From: Ignavibacteria bacterium UBA2360
GTDB taxonomy: Bacteria > Bacteroidota > Ignavibacteria > Tepidaquicellales > OLB5
Assembly (NCBI GenBank): GCA_002344125.1
Contig: DDTQ01000006.1
Location: forward strand, 338,182-402,181
Reading direction: 5' to 3'
Length of the DNA: 64,000 nucleotides
In this document: piece by piece, positions 34,601 through 41,340 of the stretch
Numbering within the stretch: the first letter of the stretch is position 1
Layout of the letters: every line of letters starts with the position of its first letter
The notes under the pieces: model-generated
What the model was told of the DNA's origin: nothing
The model's database searches: none
What the model saw: only the letters and a program-made list of their open reading frames with translations
Position numbers and translations under genes: made by a program

Positions 34601-34914
34601 GTTTTATATGCTGCCAATGCTTCTACTTTTGATTTTAAACACTTAATAACATTATCAAGGGCTACATAAATTTCATCATTTGAAAATCTGACAAATTGGA
34701 TATCAAGCTGATTAATATCTTCCTCTCTCCTATTGTCATACTCTAACTCTTCGTCTGTATGATGAGTAGCTCCATCAACTTCAATAGCGAGTTTTAATTC
34801 AGTGCAAAAGAAATCAACGACATATGCTCCAATTCCAAATTGTCTTCGGAATTTGAATCCAAGAATCTTTCTGTTTTTTATCTCGCCCCAGAGTATTGCT
34901 TCGGCTTTGGTCAT
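34585..34914 (-). CDS. DUF559 (Vsr-like) small nuclease family protein, copy 2, N-terminus eroded
   Basis: From ATG 34914 the protein is 109 aa: MTKAEAILWGEIKNRK, FRRQFGIGAYVVDFFC, LAIEVDGATHH, then VRFSNDEIY, all DUF559 landmarks. Family-like sequence continues upstream in frame (HNRKEDYDKRKTLRNN) back to a stop near 35015, but contains no ATG, GTG or TTG. Either a rare start such as ATA is used or the original start was lost. The tail KTTPSP is encoded by the flanking repeat, as in copy 1 (TTPGPS). Inverted palindromes lie on both sides. Confidence 0.82.
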   Translation of the reverse strand: MTKAEAILWGEIKNRKILGFKFRRQFGIGAYVVDFFCTELKLAIEVDGATHHTDEELEYDNRREEDINQLDIQFVRFSNDEIYVALDNVIKCLKSKVEALAAYKTTPSP

Positions 34915-35017
34915 GTTATTCCGAAGCGTTTTTCTTTTGTCGTAATCTTCTTTTCTGTTGTGTATTTTTCCCGTTTTTAATCTCCTCTTGAGACTATTGT
35001 GTATGTACTAATTTTAA

Positions 35018-35125
35018 GACCTCCCCTAAATCCCCTCCTTGGTAAGGAGGGGACTTTAAGGCAAAATCAAAAAATACCTCGTCTCCCCTTACTAAGGGGA
35101 GTGCCCTTTAGCGCGAGGGGGCCGT
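35018..35125. repeat. REPIN-like inverted doublet, 5' side of DUF559 gene 2
   Basis: CCCCTCC-TTGGTAA-GGAGGGG at 35032-35052 is followed by CTCCCCTT-ACT-AAGGGGAG at about 35083-35101 with the tail GTGCCCTTTAGCGCGAGGGG. It has the same two parts in the same order as the doublet at 34399-34600, more tightly spaced. It ends at the lgt stop codon. Confidence 0.75.
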
Positions 35126-35126
35126 T

Positions 35127-36014
35127 TTATATCTTTGCCGTTTTCTTCACGGGTTTGCCGGTGACTTTTGCACTTTCGGGGGCGAAGGTTGTTGGTGTGC
35201 GCAGATATAAATACGCGCCAAGCCCGATAAGCACAACGGAAATTATCTGGGCTTCTGAGAGTCCGAGGAAGAACCGCGGATTGAGCCTGATGAATTCCAC
35301 CAGCAGGCGCGCAGCGCCTGAGAGCATTAAGTACAGACCGAATAGTTTGCCATCACCTTTGAATACACTGCGTTTGCGCCACAGCAGCCAGAAAAGCAGA
35401 CCTCCGATGATGAACTCATACATTGGCGTTGGGTGGCAATGGGTGTTATCGGGTACAACGCCGCCAAATTTGGCGGCGATTTCGCTGCCGCGAAATGCGA
35501 TTGATGGCGGGAGTGTTCCGTTGGAGTAATCGGTGCCCCATGGTACCCATGACATGAATTCCGATACGGGCAGGCCGTAGTCGCCATCACCTGAAAGGTG
35601 ACACCCGACGCGCGCGATACCGTAGCCAATTGCAAGCGATGGAGCGGCGGCGTCACAAACTCTTAAGAACGGAATTTTCTTCGCGCGGGTGTAAAAATAT
35701 ACGAGGGCGGTAGCGAGGATCAAGCCGCCGTAGAAAGTGAGCCCTGCGGGTGAGAATAATCCATCGGTGGAAAATATCTGCCCCCACGACATTGCGGAAA
35801 ATGATCTCCATTCTTCGATGACATACAGCAGTTTGGAACCGGCTACGCCGCCCACCAGGGCGATAAATGTAATGTTTACGGCCGCGCCTTCATCAAGCTT
35901 TTTGCGTTTGAACTCGCGCTGCAAGAGCCAGCTTGCTACAATGAAACATATTCCCAGCATTAAGCCGTAGCTGTAAACGGGTATGGGACCCAGTTGAAAT
36001 AGTTTAGGAATCAT
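35127..36014 (-). CDS. lgt: Prolipoprotein diacylglyceryl transferase
   Basis: This 295-aa integral membrane protein begins FQLGPIPVYSYGLMLGICF and carries the Lgt signature GIARVGCHLSGDGDYG with the essential Arg-Gly pair. GLTFYGGLI precedes it and MYEFIIGGLLFWLLWRKR follows. Lgt transfers diacylglycerol from phosphatidylglycerol to the lipobox cysteine; the window encodes at least three likely lipoproteins. It overlaps the gene upstream by 11 bases. The last 25 residues are a divergent tail next to the repeat. Confidence 0.94.
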   Translation of the reverse strand: MIPKLFQLGPIPVYSYGLMLGICFIVASWLLQREFKRKKLDEGAAVNITFIALVGGVAGSKLLYVIEEWRSFSAMSWGQIFSTDGLFSPAGLTFYGGLILATALVYFYTRAKKIPFLRVCDAAAPSLAIGYGIARVGCHLSGDGDYGLPVSEFMSWVPWGTDYSNGTLPPSIAFRGSEIAAKFGGVVPDNTHCHPTPMYEFIIGGLLFWLLWRKRSVFKGDGKLFGLYLMLSGAARLLVEFIRLNPRFFLGLSEAQIISVVLIGLGAYLYLRTPTTFAPESAKVTGKPVKKTAKI

Positions 36015-36432
36015 TTTCTGTCTTAATTTCTATAAAACTTTTTTTGGATACATGCGAAACTTTTACAGGTTCAGTTTTAGAACGCTGAACAAAGAGCCTG
36101 AATTTGCTCTTATCGGAGTCCTTTTTATCAATGACGACGCAGTACTCAGTGTACTTAAAATCAAAGAACCTGAACTCATACCCCGCGGTTCCGCTTGAGG
36201 ATAGATCGCCTACCGGCGCGGAGAATCCGAGAATGTTGAAGAACAGATCCTTGCCATCCTGCCGGTTTTCCATCTTGAGTATATACTTGAATGTGAGGAA
36301 TTCCTTGGTAGTTTCAAACCGGAACGAAATATAATCACGCTTGGTCACTTCATCGTGTTCTTTTGATATGTTAAGGACATATTCAAATTTTTTTGGTGGT
36401 GGTTTAACTTTTTTGGTACGCATATCAGGCAA
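36004..36432 (-). CDS. Conserved-looking hypothetical protein between hisS and lgt
   Basis: This 142-aa protein has no membrane span or signal and no motif I recognise. After a basic-proline start (TKKVKPPPKKFEYVLN) it alternates charged and aromatic residues (ISFRFETTKEFLTFKYILK, FRFFDFKYTEYCVVIDKK), suggesting an all-beta domain. It overlaps the 3' end of hisS by 8 bases and the start of lgt by 11 bases. Tight coupling to two essential genes argues that it is real. Confidence 0.7.
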   Translation of the reverse strand: MPDMRTKKVKPPPKKFEYVLNISKEHDEVTKRDYISFRFETTKEFLTFKYILKMENRQDGKDLFFNILGFSAPVGDLSSSGTAGYEFRFFDFKYTEYCVVIDKKDSDKSKFRLFVQRSKTEPVKVSHVSKKSFIEIKTENDS

Positions 36433-37675
36433 GGCTCTCCGCTAATTTATTAAATTCAACTTCGGTTTGCGAGCTATCGCTCATATTTTTTAACTGTCCA
36501 ATTCCTTTTTTGATTTCATCTTCACCCAAAATATAAACATATTTCACACCAAGTTTATTAGCATCGCGCATTTGCGCTTTGAAGCTGCGGTTAAGCAGAT
36601 CGGTTTCGCATGGGATATTTTTCCGGCGAAGCTGCGCTATCAGTTCAAACGCTTTATCGCGCGCGGCATCATTGAGCGATATGAAGTAAACCAGCGGCTT
36701 TGCCGCTTCACCGAAGGTGAAGCCGTTCTTTTCGGCAACGATAAGAATGCGTTCAATGCCGCTGCCGAATCCGACACCGGGGCAAGACTTGCCGCCAAGC
36801 TGCGCGATGAGGCCGTCATACCTTCCGCCGCCGCCGAGGGCATCCTGTGAACCAAGATCTTCAGATACGAATTCGAATGTAGTATCGGTGTAGTAATCGA
36901 GTCCGCGAACGAGGCGGAAATCAACTTCGATGTTCACGGAAAGTTTGGTTAGTTCGTTAATTACTTTATCAAAGCGCGCTTTGGATTCAGCGCCGAGGTG
37001 ATCGAGAATTTTAGGGGCCGAATCGGTGATGGATCTATCACCCGGATTTTTGGAATCGAGAATGCGGAGCGCATTGGTTTCAAATCTGCGTTTACTATCT
37101 TCGGAAAGATCATTCAGGTTATCTTTGAGGTAGTCTTTTAACTTAGCGATGTAGGCAGAGCGTTCATCGGGTTTGCCGATGGAGTTAATTTTTACTTTGA
37201 AATTACTTATGCCGCAGCGGTTATAGACTTCCTTCGCGAGCAGGATAAGCTCAACATCAGTGTAGAAGCTATCGCTGCCGAGGATCTCGCCGCCAAACTG
37301 GGTATGCTCGCGGTAGCGGCCCGCCTGCGGGCGTTCATACCGGAACATATTCGTGAAGTAGTACAGCTTGTGCAGGGGTGAATCAGACAACATGGAATTT
37401 TCAAGAAACGCCCGCATCACGGGGGCAGTGCCTTCGGGTCTGAGGGTAATGGAATCACCGCTTTTATCGAGGAATGTGTACATTTCTTTGCCAACTATAT
37501 CGGTTTCGGAGCCTACTCCCCTGTTAAAAAGCTCGGTGTATTCAAAAGTGGGCGTGCGCACTTCAGAAAAGTTAAATAAAGCGGTAACTTCCCTGATGAC
37601 GCTTTCAACATAGTGCCATTTGTGAATATCTTTCGGTAGTATATCCTTTGTGCCTTTGGGCTTCCTGAAATTCAT
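36425..37675 (-). CDS. hisS: Histidyl-tRNA synthetase
   Basis: ATG 37675 (MNFRKPKGTKDILP) gives 416 aa and the standard N-terminus; the frame extends 15 codons further without support. Class II motifs are clear: the motif-2 loop FRYERPQAGRYREHTQFG, histidine-specific LVRGLDYYTDTTFEF, GGGGRYDGLIAQLGG, and motif 3 GVGFGSGIERIL. The C-terminal anticodon-binding domain starts near residue 325. It heads the hisS-(hypothetical)-lgt operon. Confidence 0.96.
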   Translation of the reverse strand: MNFRKPKGTKDILPKDIHKWHYVESVIREVTALFNFSEVRTPTFEYTELFNRGVGSETDIVGKEMYTFLDKSGDSITLRPEGTAPVMRAFLENSMLSDSPLHKLYYFTNMFRYERPQAGRYREHTQFGGEILGSDSFYTDVELILLAKEVYNRCGISNFKVKINSIGKPDERSAYIAKLKDYLKDNLNDLSEDSKRRFETNALRILDSKNPGDRSITDSAPKILDHLGAESKARFDKVINELTKLSVNIEVDFRLVRGLDYYTDTTFEFVSEDLGSQDALGGGGRYDGLIAQLGGKSCPGVGFGSGIERILIVAEKNGFTFGEAAKPLVYFISLNDAARDKAFELIAQLRRKNIPCETDLLNRSFKAQMRDANKLGVKYVYILGEDEIKKGIGQLKNMSDSSQTEVEFNKLAESLA

Positions 37676-37828
37676 TATATCCGTTAAATTATCACGCAAT
37701 ATAATTTTCTTATATGGCAAAATCTATGAAAATAGTAAAGAAACTGGTTTATTCCATAGATATACAAACATTATAAGTGATTTTGATTGAGTCCATGAAA
37801 ATTGCTATTAGTTAAATATAAAAAAATG

Positions 37829-37836
37829 TATATTTG
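37829..37836 (+). promoter_or_regulatory. Possible -7 element (TATATTTG) of the toxin-antitoxin operon
   Basis: TATATTTG matches the Bacteroidota -7 consensus TAnnTTTG and lies 14 bases upstream of the antitoxin ATG. No well-spaced TTG -33 element is evident, so this is tentative. Confidence 0.35.
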
Positions 37837-37850
37837 CAAACGGTTATAAA

Positions 37851-38060
37851 ATGACAGAAATACACAAAAAATACATAACAGACGAGAATCTGAACAAAAT
37901 TGCGGTCCAAATTCCCATTGAAGAATTTGAAAAACTGGAAGATATAATTGAAAATTATGGATTGGCAAAATTGATAGAAGAAACAGAAAATGATGAAACG
38001 CTAAATAAAGAGGATGCCTTGAAGTTTTACCAAAGCCTTGATAAAAATGTGGAAGATTAA
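37851..38060 (+). CDS. Antitoxin of a RelE-type toxin-antitoxin pair
   Basis: This 69-aa acidic protein has NKIAVQIPIEEFEKLEDIIE, resembling the DNA-binding half of short RelB/Phd-like antitoxins, and a charged C-terminal helix (EETENDETLNKEDALKFYQS) that would wrap the toxin. The toxin ATG lies inside its last codons (14-base overlap), the usual coupled order with antitoxin first. Such antitoxins normally repress their own promoter; a -7-like element is just upstream. Confidence 0.75.
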   Translation: MTEIHKKYITDENLNKIAVQIPIEEFEKLEDIIENYGLAKLIEETENDETLNKEDALKFYQSLDKNVED

Positions 38061-38319
38061 TTATAAAAAGATCTTTCTAAAAGAACTTTCAAAGTTACCA
38101 AAGCTGGACAGATTAAAAATTGAAATTATAGCATTTGAAAAACTTTCTTCAGCCACCCCTTTTGAAAATATTGATATCAAAAAAATGACAGGTTACAAAG
38201 ATAAATACAGGATCCGTGTTGGAAATTACAGACTTGGATTAACTGTTGATACGAAACAACAAATTATCACATTAAACAGAATTTCACACAGAAAAGACAT
38301 TTATAATATATTCCCATGA
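38047..38319 (+). CDS. RelE/ParE-family toxin
   Basis: ATG 38047 (MWKINYKKIFLKELSKLPK) gives 90 aa; a TTG three codons earlier is possible. The RelE fold pattern is clear: an N-terminal strand and two helices, then ENIDIKKMTGYKDKYRIRVGNYRLGLTVD and a closing strand with RISHRKDIYNIFP. Basic residues (R in KYRIRVGNYR, RISHRK) fit ribosome-dependent mRNA cleavage by RelE relatives; ParE-like gyrase inhibition cannot be excluded. The stop overlaps the next ATG (ATGA). Confidence 0.82.
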   Translation: MWKINYKKIFLKELSKLPKLDRLKIEIIAFEKLSSATPFENIDIKKMTGYKDKYRIRVGNYRLGLTVDTKQQIITLNRISHRKDIYNIFP

Positions 38320-38996
38320 TAAAAGCAGTAGTATTTGATCTTGATAACACTCTCATAGATTTTATGAGGATGAAGAACACCGCAGTAGAAGCCGCAACCA
38401 AGGCTATGATCGATGCCGGGCTGGACTTTCCCTACGCGGAAATACGCAGAAAGATCGACGAAATATATAATGAAAAAGGTATCGAGTACCAGCAGGTGTT
38501 TGACCAGCTGCTGAATCATTTCATCGGTAAGATGGATTATAAGATACTTTCCGCCGGTGTGGTAGCATACCGCACGGCGCGCGAAGCGGAGCTGAACACA
38601 TATCCGCAGGTGATACCGACTCTAATTAAGCTGATAAAAATGGGTATAAAACTCGGTGTGGTTAGCGACGCGCCCAGCAAAGAGGCGTGGCTGAGACTGA
38701 CGTATATAGGACTGCATCATATGTTTGACGGGATCGTGACTTATGATGATTCCAGAGAGCGTAAGCCCTCACCGGTACCGTTTAATTTGATATTGGATAA
38801 GCTGGGAGTCAAAGCAGCTGATGCTCTGATGGTGGGTGACTGGGCGGAGCGTGACGTGGTGGGAGCCAAGAGCGTGGGGATGAAAACCGCTTTCGCCAAG
38901 TACGGTGATACTTTCGATACCAAGGTGCACGGGGCGGATTATGAGATAAATTCCGTGGCGGAGCTGGTGGAGATAGTGAAGAAGGAGAATGTCTAA
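38316..38996 (+). CDS. HAD superfamily hydrolase
   Basis: This 226-aa protein begins with motif I, VVFDLDNTLIDF, and has motif II in LGVVSDAPS and motif III/IV in RKPSPVPFNLILDKLG and ALMVGDWAERDVVGAK. A helical cap lies between (about residues 18-90), as in HAD subfamily IA. It should be a small-molecule phosphatase, with substrate unknown. Its ATG overlaps the toxin stop by four bases, so it is now expressed from the toxin-antitoxin transcript. Confidence 0.88.
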   Translation: MIKAVVFDLDNTLIDFMRMKNTAVEAATKAMIDAGLDFPYAEIRRKIDEIYNEKGIEYQQVFDQLLNHFIGKMDYKILSAGVVAYRTAREAELNTYPQVIPTLIKLIKMGIKLGVVSDAPSKEAWLRLTYIGLHHMFDGIVTYDDSRERKPSPVPFNLILDKLGVKAADALMVGDWAERDVVGAKSVGMKTAFAKYGDTFDTKVHGADYEINSVAELVEIVKKENV

Positions 38997-38999
38997 ATA

Positions 39000-39019
39000 A
39001 TACCCGCGAAGGCGGGTAT
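39000..39019. repeat. ATACCCGC palindrome, 5' flank of the GIY-YIG gene
   Basis: ATACCCGC-GAAG-GCGGGTAT followed by CTC. Read in reverse it begins GAGATACCCGC, matching in inverted orientation the GAGATTCCCGT element at the other end of the gene (39376). Confidence 0.8.
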
Positions 39020-39026
39020 CTCAATT

Positions 39027-39410
39027 ATGAAGAAATTTTATGTTTACATTCTAACAAATATCAATAAGACAGTTTTATATACTGGGTTCACTGATGATAT
39101 TGTCCGCAGGATTCAAGAGCACAAAGATAAAAAATATGAGGGTTTTACAAATTTCTACAATGTAAACAGATTAGTATATTTTGAAACGCATATTACGGTT
39201 GAGTATGCAATGAAGAGAGAAAATCAATTGAAAAAATGGAACAGAAGTTGGAAGAATAACCTTATTAATAAACTAAATCCTGATTGGAAAGATCTATCAG
39301 AGAATTTTAACAAGAAGTTAACTGACCTGGAGTTTTTAGAATTATTATTCAAGAATTTAAATAATCCAAATAGAGATTCCCGTCTACACGGGAATGAACC
39401 TGAAATTTAA
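39027..39410 (+). CDS. GIY-YIG nuclease family protein
   Basis: This 127-aa protein begins KKFYVYILTNINKTVLYTGF, in which YVYIL and the later YTGF replace the GIY and YIG motifs as in UPF0213 (YhbQ) relatives. DDIVRRIQEHK contains the conserved Arg, and the catalytic Glu is probably in VEYAMKRENQLKKW. The final residues, RDSRLHGNEPEI, are encoded by the flanking palindrome, so the stop codon was supplied by the repeat. The natural role of these single-domain nucleases is poorly known. Confidence 0.88.
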   Translation: MKKFYVYILTNINKTVLYTGFTDDIVRRIQEHKDKKYEGFTNFYNVNRLVYFETHITVEYAMKRENQLKKWNRSWKNNLINKLNPDWKDLSENFNKKLTDLEFLELLFKNLNNPNRDSRLHGNEPEI

Positions 39411-39461
39411 AAATAGAGATTCCCGCCTTCCATGCCACAGGCAATCACAGCGCGGGAATGG
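39376..39461. repeat. ATTCCCG palindromes, 3' flank of the GIY-YIG gene
   Basis: ATTCCCGT-CTAC-ACGGGAAT at 39376-39395 lies inside the 3' end of the GIY-YIG gene. A second copy at about 39419-39459 has arms ATTCCCGC / GCGGGAAT separated by a longer loop with its own small stem (GCCACAGGC). Both belong to the family at 31769, 32259, 39000, 41199 and 41314. Confidence 0.8.
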
Positions 39462-39471
39462 GTATTATTAT

Positions 39472-39834
39472 ATGATAAAAGGTGTAGGGATTGACATAAT
39501 AGAAGTAGCGCGGATAAAGGGCATCATGGAAAAATATGGTGATAAGTTCTTTAAGCGGATACTTACTGATAACGAGATAGCGTACTGCAAGAAATTCAGT
39601 GACGCGGAGCTGCACTTTGCCGGCAGATTCGCAAGCAAGGAAGCCTACAGCAAAGCCATAGGCACGGGTATTTCAAAAGATTTCGGGTGGAAAGATATTG
39701 AGATATTGAACGATGAAAGGGGTAAGCCTTATATAAACCATGTTAAGCAATCGGAATATTCAAAATTTAAGTTTCATATTAGTATTTCGCATACCAAAGA
39801 GTATGGCAGCGCTGTTGTTGTTTGTGAGGAATAA
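39472..39834 (+). CDS. acpS: Holo-[acyl-carrier-protein] synthase
   Basis: ATG 39472 gives 120 aa starting MIKGVGIDIIEVARIKGIM; the frame runs 26 codons upstream through the palindromic repeat and that part is not protein-like. The metal- and CoA-binding motifs are GIDIIEVARI and HFAGRFASKEAYSKAIGTG, with SISHTKEYGSAVVVC at the end. AcpS attaches 4'-phosphopantetheine to acyl carrier proteins, such as the one at 63703. Confidence 0.93.
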   Translation: MIKGVGIDIIEVARIKGIMEKYGDKFFKRILTDNEIAYCKKFSDAELHFAGRFASKEAYSKAIGTGISKDFGWKDIEILNDERGKPYINHVKQSEYSKFKFHISISHTKEYGSAVVVCEE

Positions 39835-39846
39835 AAATTATAGTGG

Positions 39847-39866
39847 CACAGACATTCCTGTCTGTG
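39847..39866. repeat. CACAGACA palindrome, 3' flank of the 127-aa orphan
   Basis: CACAGACA-TTCC-TGTCTGTG. The copy at 40271-40290 has the complementary loop GGAA, so the two are inverted around the gene. It may double as a terminator for the orphan gene or for acpS. Confidence 0.82.
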
Positions 39867-39875
39867 TTATTTAAA

Positions 39876-40259
39876 TTACCATTCCCCATCAGCAGAAAAT
39901 AACAACTCGATAGGTATATTCAAATCGTATAACCAATTAAAGTGACCTTTTTTAGTTTCCTTTGTGAAAGGCTCAATAATCAAAATCATTTCTTCGAATC
40001 TCTTTAAAGTTAGATCGCAAAAGAACAAATAATTATCCTTGGTGGAAATTCCTTGATCTCTCTCAGAGAGCCTGAAAACCAGATTACAATTGATCGAACT
40101 GATAAAATCTAACTTTGATAAATCTAATTCAGATCTAAGATTTATGATTGTTTGGGAGATTTCTGTTTGCAGTTTTGTTGCTTGAATAACATCGAAATCA
40201 TATAGCCTGATTAAGCTATCGTTATAAGCGTTTATTTCAGGTAAGTATTCGAGTTTCAT
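39876..40259 (-). CDS. Unrecognised 127-aa protein bracketed by CACAGACA palindromes
   Basis: I do not recognise this protein. It starts MKLEYLPEINAYNDSLIRLY, has a helix QATKLQTEISQTIINLRSEL, a beta-like core (FISSINCNLVFRLSERDQG, NYLFFCDLTLKRFEEMILI) and ends NIPIELLFSADGEW. There is no signal peptide, membrane span or obvious nuclease motif. The composition resembles small immunity or SMI1-like proteins, but that is only an impression. Perfect palindromes lie 9 and 11 bases outside its two ends, in inverted orientation. Codon usage looks normal for the window. Confidence 0.62.
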   Translation of the reverse strand: MKLEYLPEINAYNDSLIRLYDFDVIQATKLQTEISQTIINLRSELDLSKLDFISSINCNLVFRLSERDQGISTKDNYLFFCDLTLKRFEEMILIIEPFTKETKKGHFNWLYDLNIPIELLFSADGEW

Positions 40260-40270
40260 AATGAATAAAG

Positions 40271-40290
40271 CACAGACAGGAATGTCTGTG
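40271..40290. repeat. CACAGACA palindrome, 5' flank of the 127-aa orphan
   Basis: CACAGACA-GGAA-TGTCTGTG, then CTACTTTTTT. It lies between the orphan's start and the end of the DUF1460 gene. The tandem array at 61490-61836 is made of the same element. Confidence 0.82.
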
Positions 40291-40305
40291 CTACTTTTTT
40301 AAATT

Positions 40306-41187
40306 TTACACTTCCAGCGGTCTTGCGACCATGATACCGGTTTTCTTTGAATCCCCTGCCACGTAATCCTGCAGTTCCTCATTTGAAATTATTACCCGTT
40401 TGCTTTTGCTGGATGCGTGCATAAAATATGTACCGCCGCCTTCTTTGTAAACCAGGCCGGTGTGCGTTACATCGAGTCCGCCAATACTTGTTGTGGTTGC
40501 AATTATATCCCCCGTCTGCATCTGGTCATAAGATTTCGAGATATCTTTTGTGGGAATATAATAATAATTCCTTGAATTTATTGCATTTTCAGCGGCTACA
40601 ATGCCATCGAGGGCATTGCTGTTAGATAGCTGCTTGTATGATTTGGTATGGGTTGACATAAAATCGATGTTTTTGTTGTATGAAACGCCGCCGATATCTG
40701 CGGTAATATCCTTAACAATGCCTTTATTTTCGTTATCGGTGATCCAGTCACAGAAATAATGCAGGCGGCTTGCGTAGCCGTCTATCGTACCATCGCGGTA
40801 GCGTACTTTTTTAAGCTCTGCTTTATAGTCATCAAAACTTGTTTTACCCAGCTTAATGCAGCGTGCAAAAACCAGGCAATTTTCCACGAAAGTTACGCAA
40901 TCGAGTCCGGTTAAGTTAACAACCAGACCCTCGCTCATATTTTTATCCAGAGTGCCTGCAACGTAGTCGGTATCAATGAATGACTTCCCTACTTCGGCAA
41001 TCGCATCGCCAATAGACATGGATCTTACATCACCCTCGACCAGAAGTTTAAATTTCTTTTTGCAAAGAACTTCGTCATAGTCATCCCACAAGGAGCTACT
41101 CATTGATTTAACTGCCTGTGGTACTGCACTTAAAAATATAGCGCTTAGCGCTGTTGATTTAATAAAATTTCTGCGTGATAGTTTCAT
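40306..41187 (-). CDS. DUF1460 family exported peptidase/amidase-like protein
   Basis: This 293-aa protein begins MKLSRRNFIKSTALSAIFLS, a twin-arginine-like signal peptide. The domain carries NLTGLDCVTFVENCLVFAR with the likely nucleophile Cys and LDVTHTGLVYKEG with the likely His, the NlpC/P60-like arrangement of DUF1460. RYRDGTIDGYASRLHYFCDW lies between. The family is thought to cleave cell-wall or N-acetylmuramoyl amide bonds. It is preceded on the - strand by two palindromes and followed by the CACAGACA repeat. Confidence 0.82.
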   Translation of the reverse strand: MKLSRRNFIKSTALSAIFLSAVPQAVKSMSSSLWDDYDEVLCKKKFKLLVEGDVRSMSIGDAIAEVGKSFIDTDYVAGTLDKNMSEGLVVNLTGLDCVTFVENCLVFARCIKLGKTSFDDYKAELKKVRYRDGTIDGYASRLHYFCDWITDNENKGIVKDITADIGGVSYNKNIDFMSTHTKSYKQLSNSNALDGIVAAENAINSRNYYYIPTKDISKSYDQMQTGDIIATTTSIGGLDVTHTGLVYKEGGGTYFMHASSKSKRVIISNEELQDYVAGDSKKTGIMVARPLEV

Positions 41188-41198
41188 ATAATATTTTA

Positions 41199-41333
41199 TT
41201 CCCGCGCACGCGGGAAACTCTGGTTTAAATTAGACTTTTATTTGTTACACTGCTAAAATCTTGAAACGGAATTACATGAAATCCTTTAAAATCTCTCAAT
41301 ATCCAGCTAAGAGTTACCCGCTTTCGCGGGTAA
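41199..41333. repeat. Two GC palindromes between dnaB and the DUF1460 gene
   Basis: TTCCCGCG-CA-CGCGGGAA at 41199-41216 and TTACCCGC-TTTC-GCGGGTAA at 41314-41333 stand at the two ends of a 97-base gap with no gene. The second may act as terminator for dnaB. They belong to the palindrome family that brackets the GIY-YIG gene, here without cargo. Confidence 0.7.
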
Positions 41334-41340
41334 AATCGTC

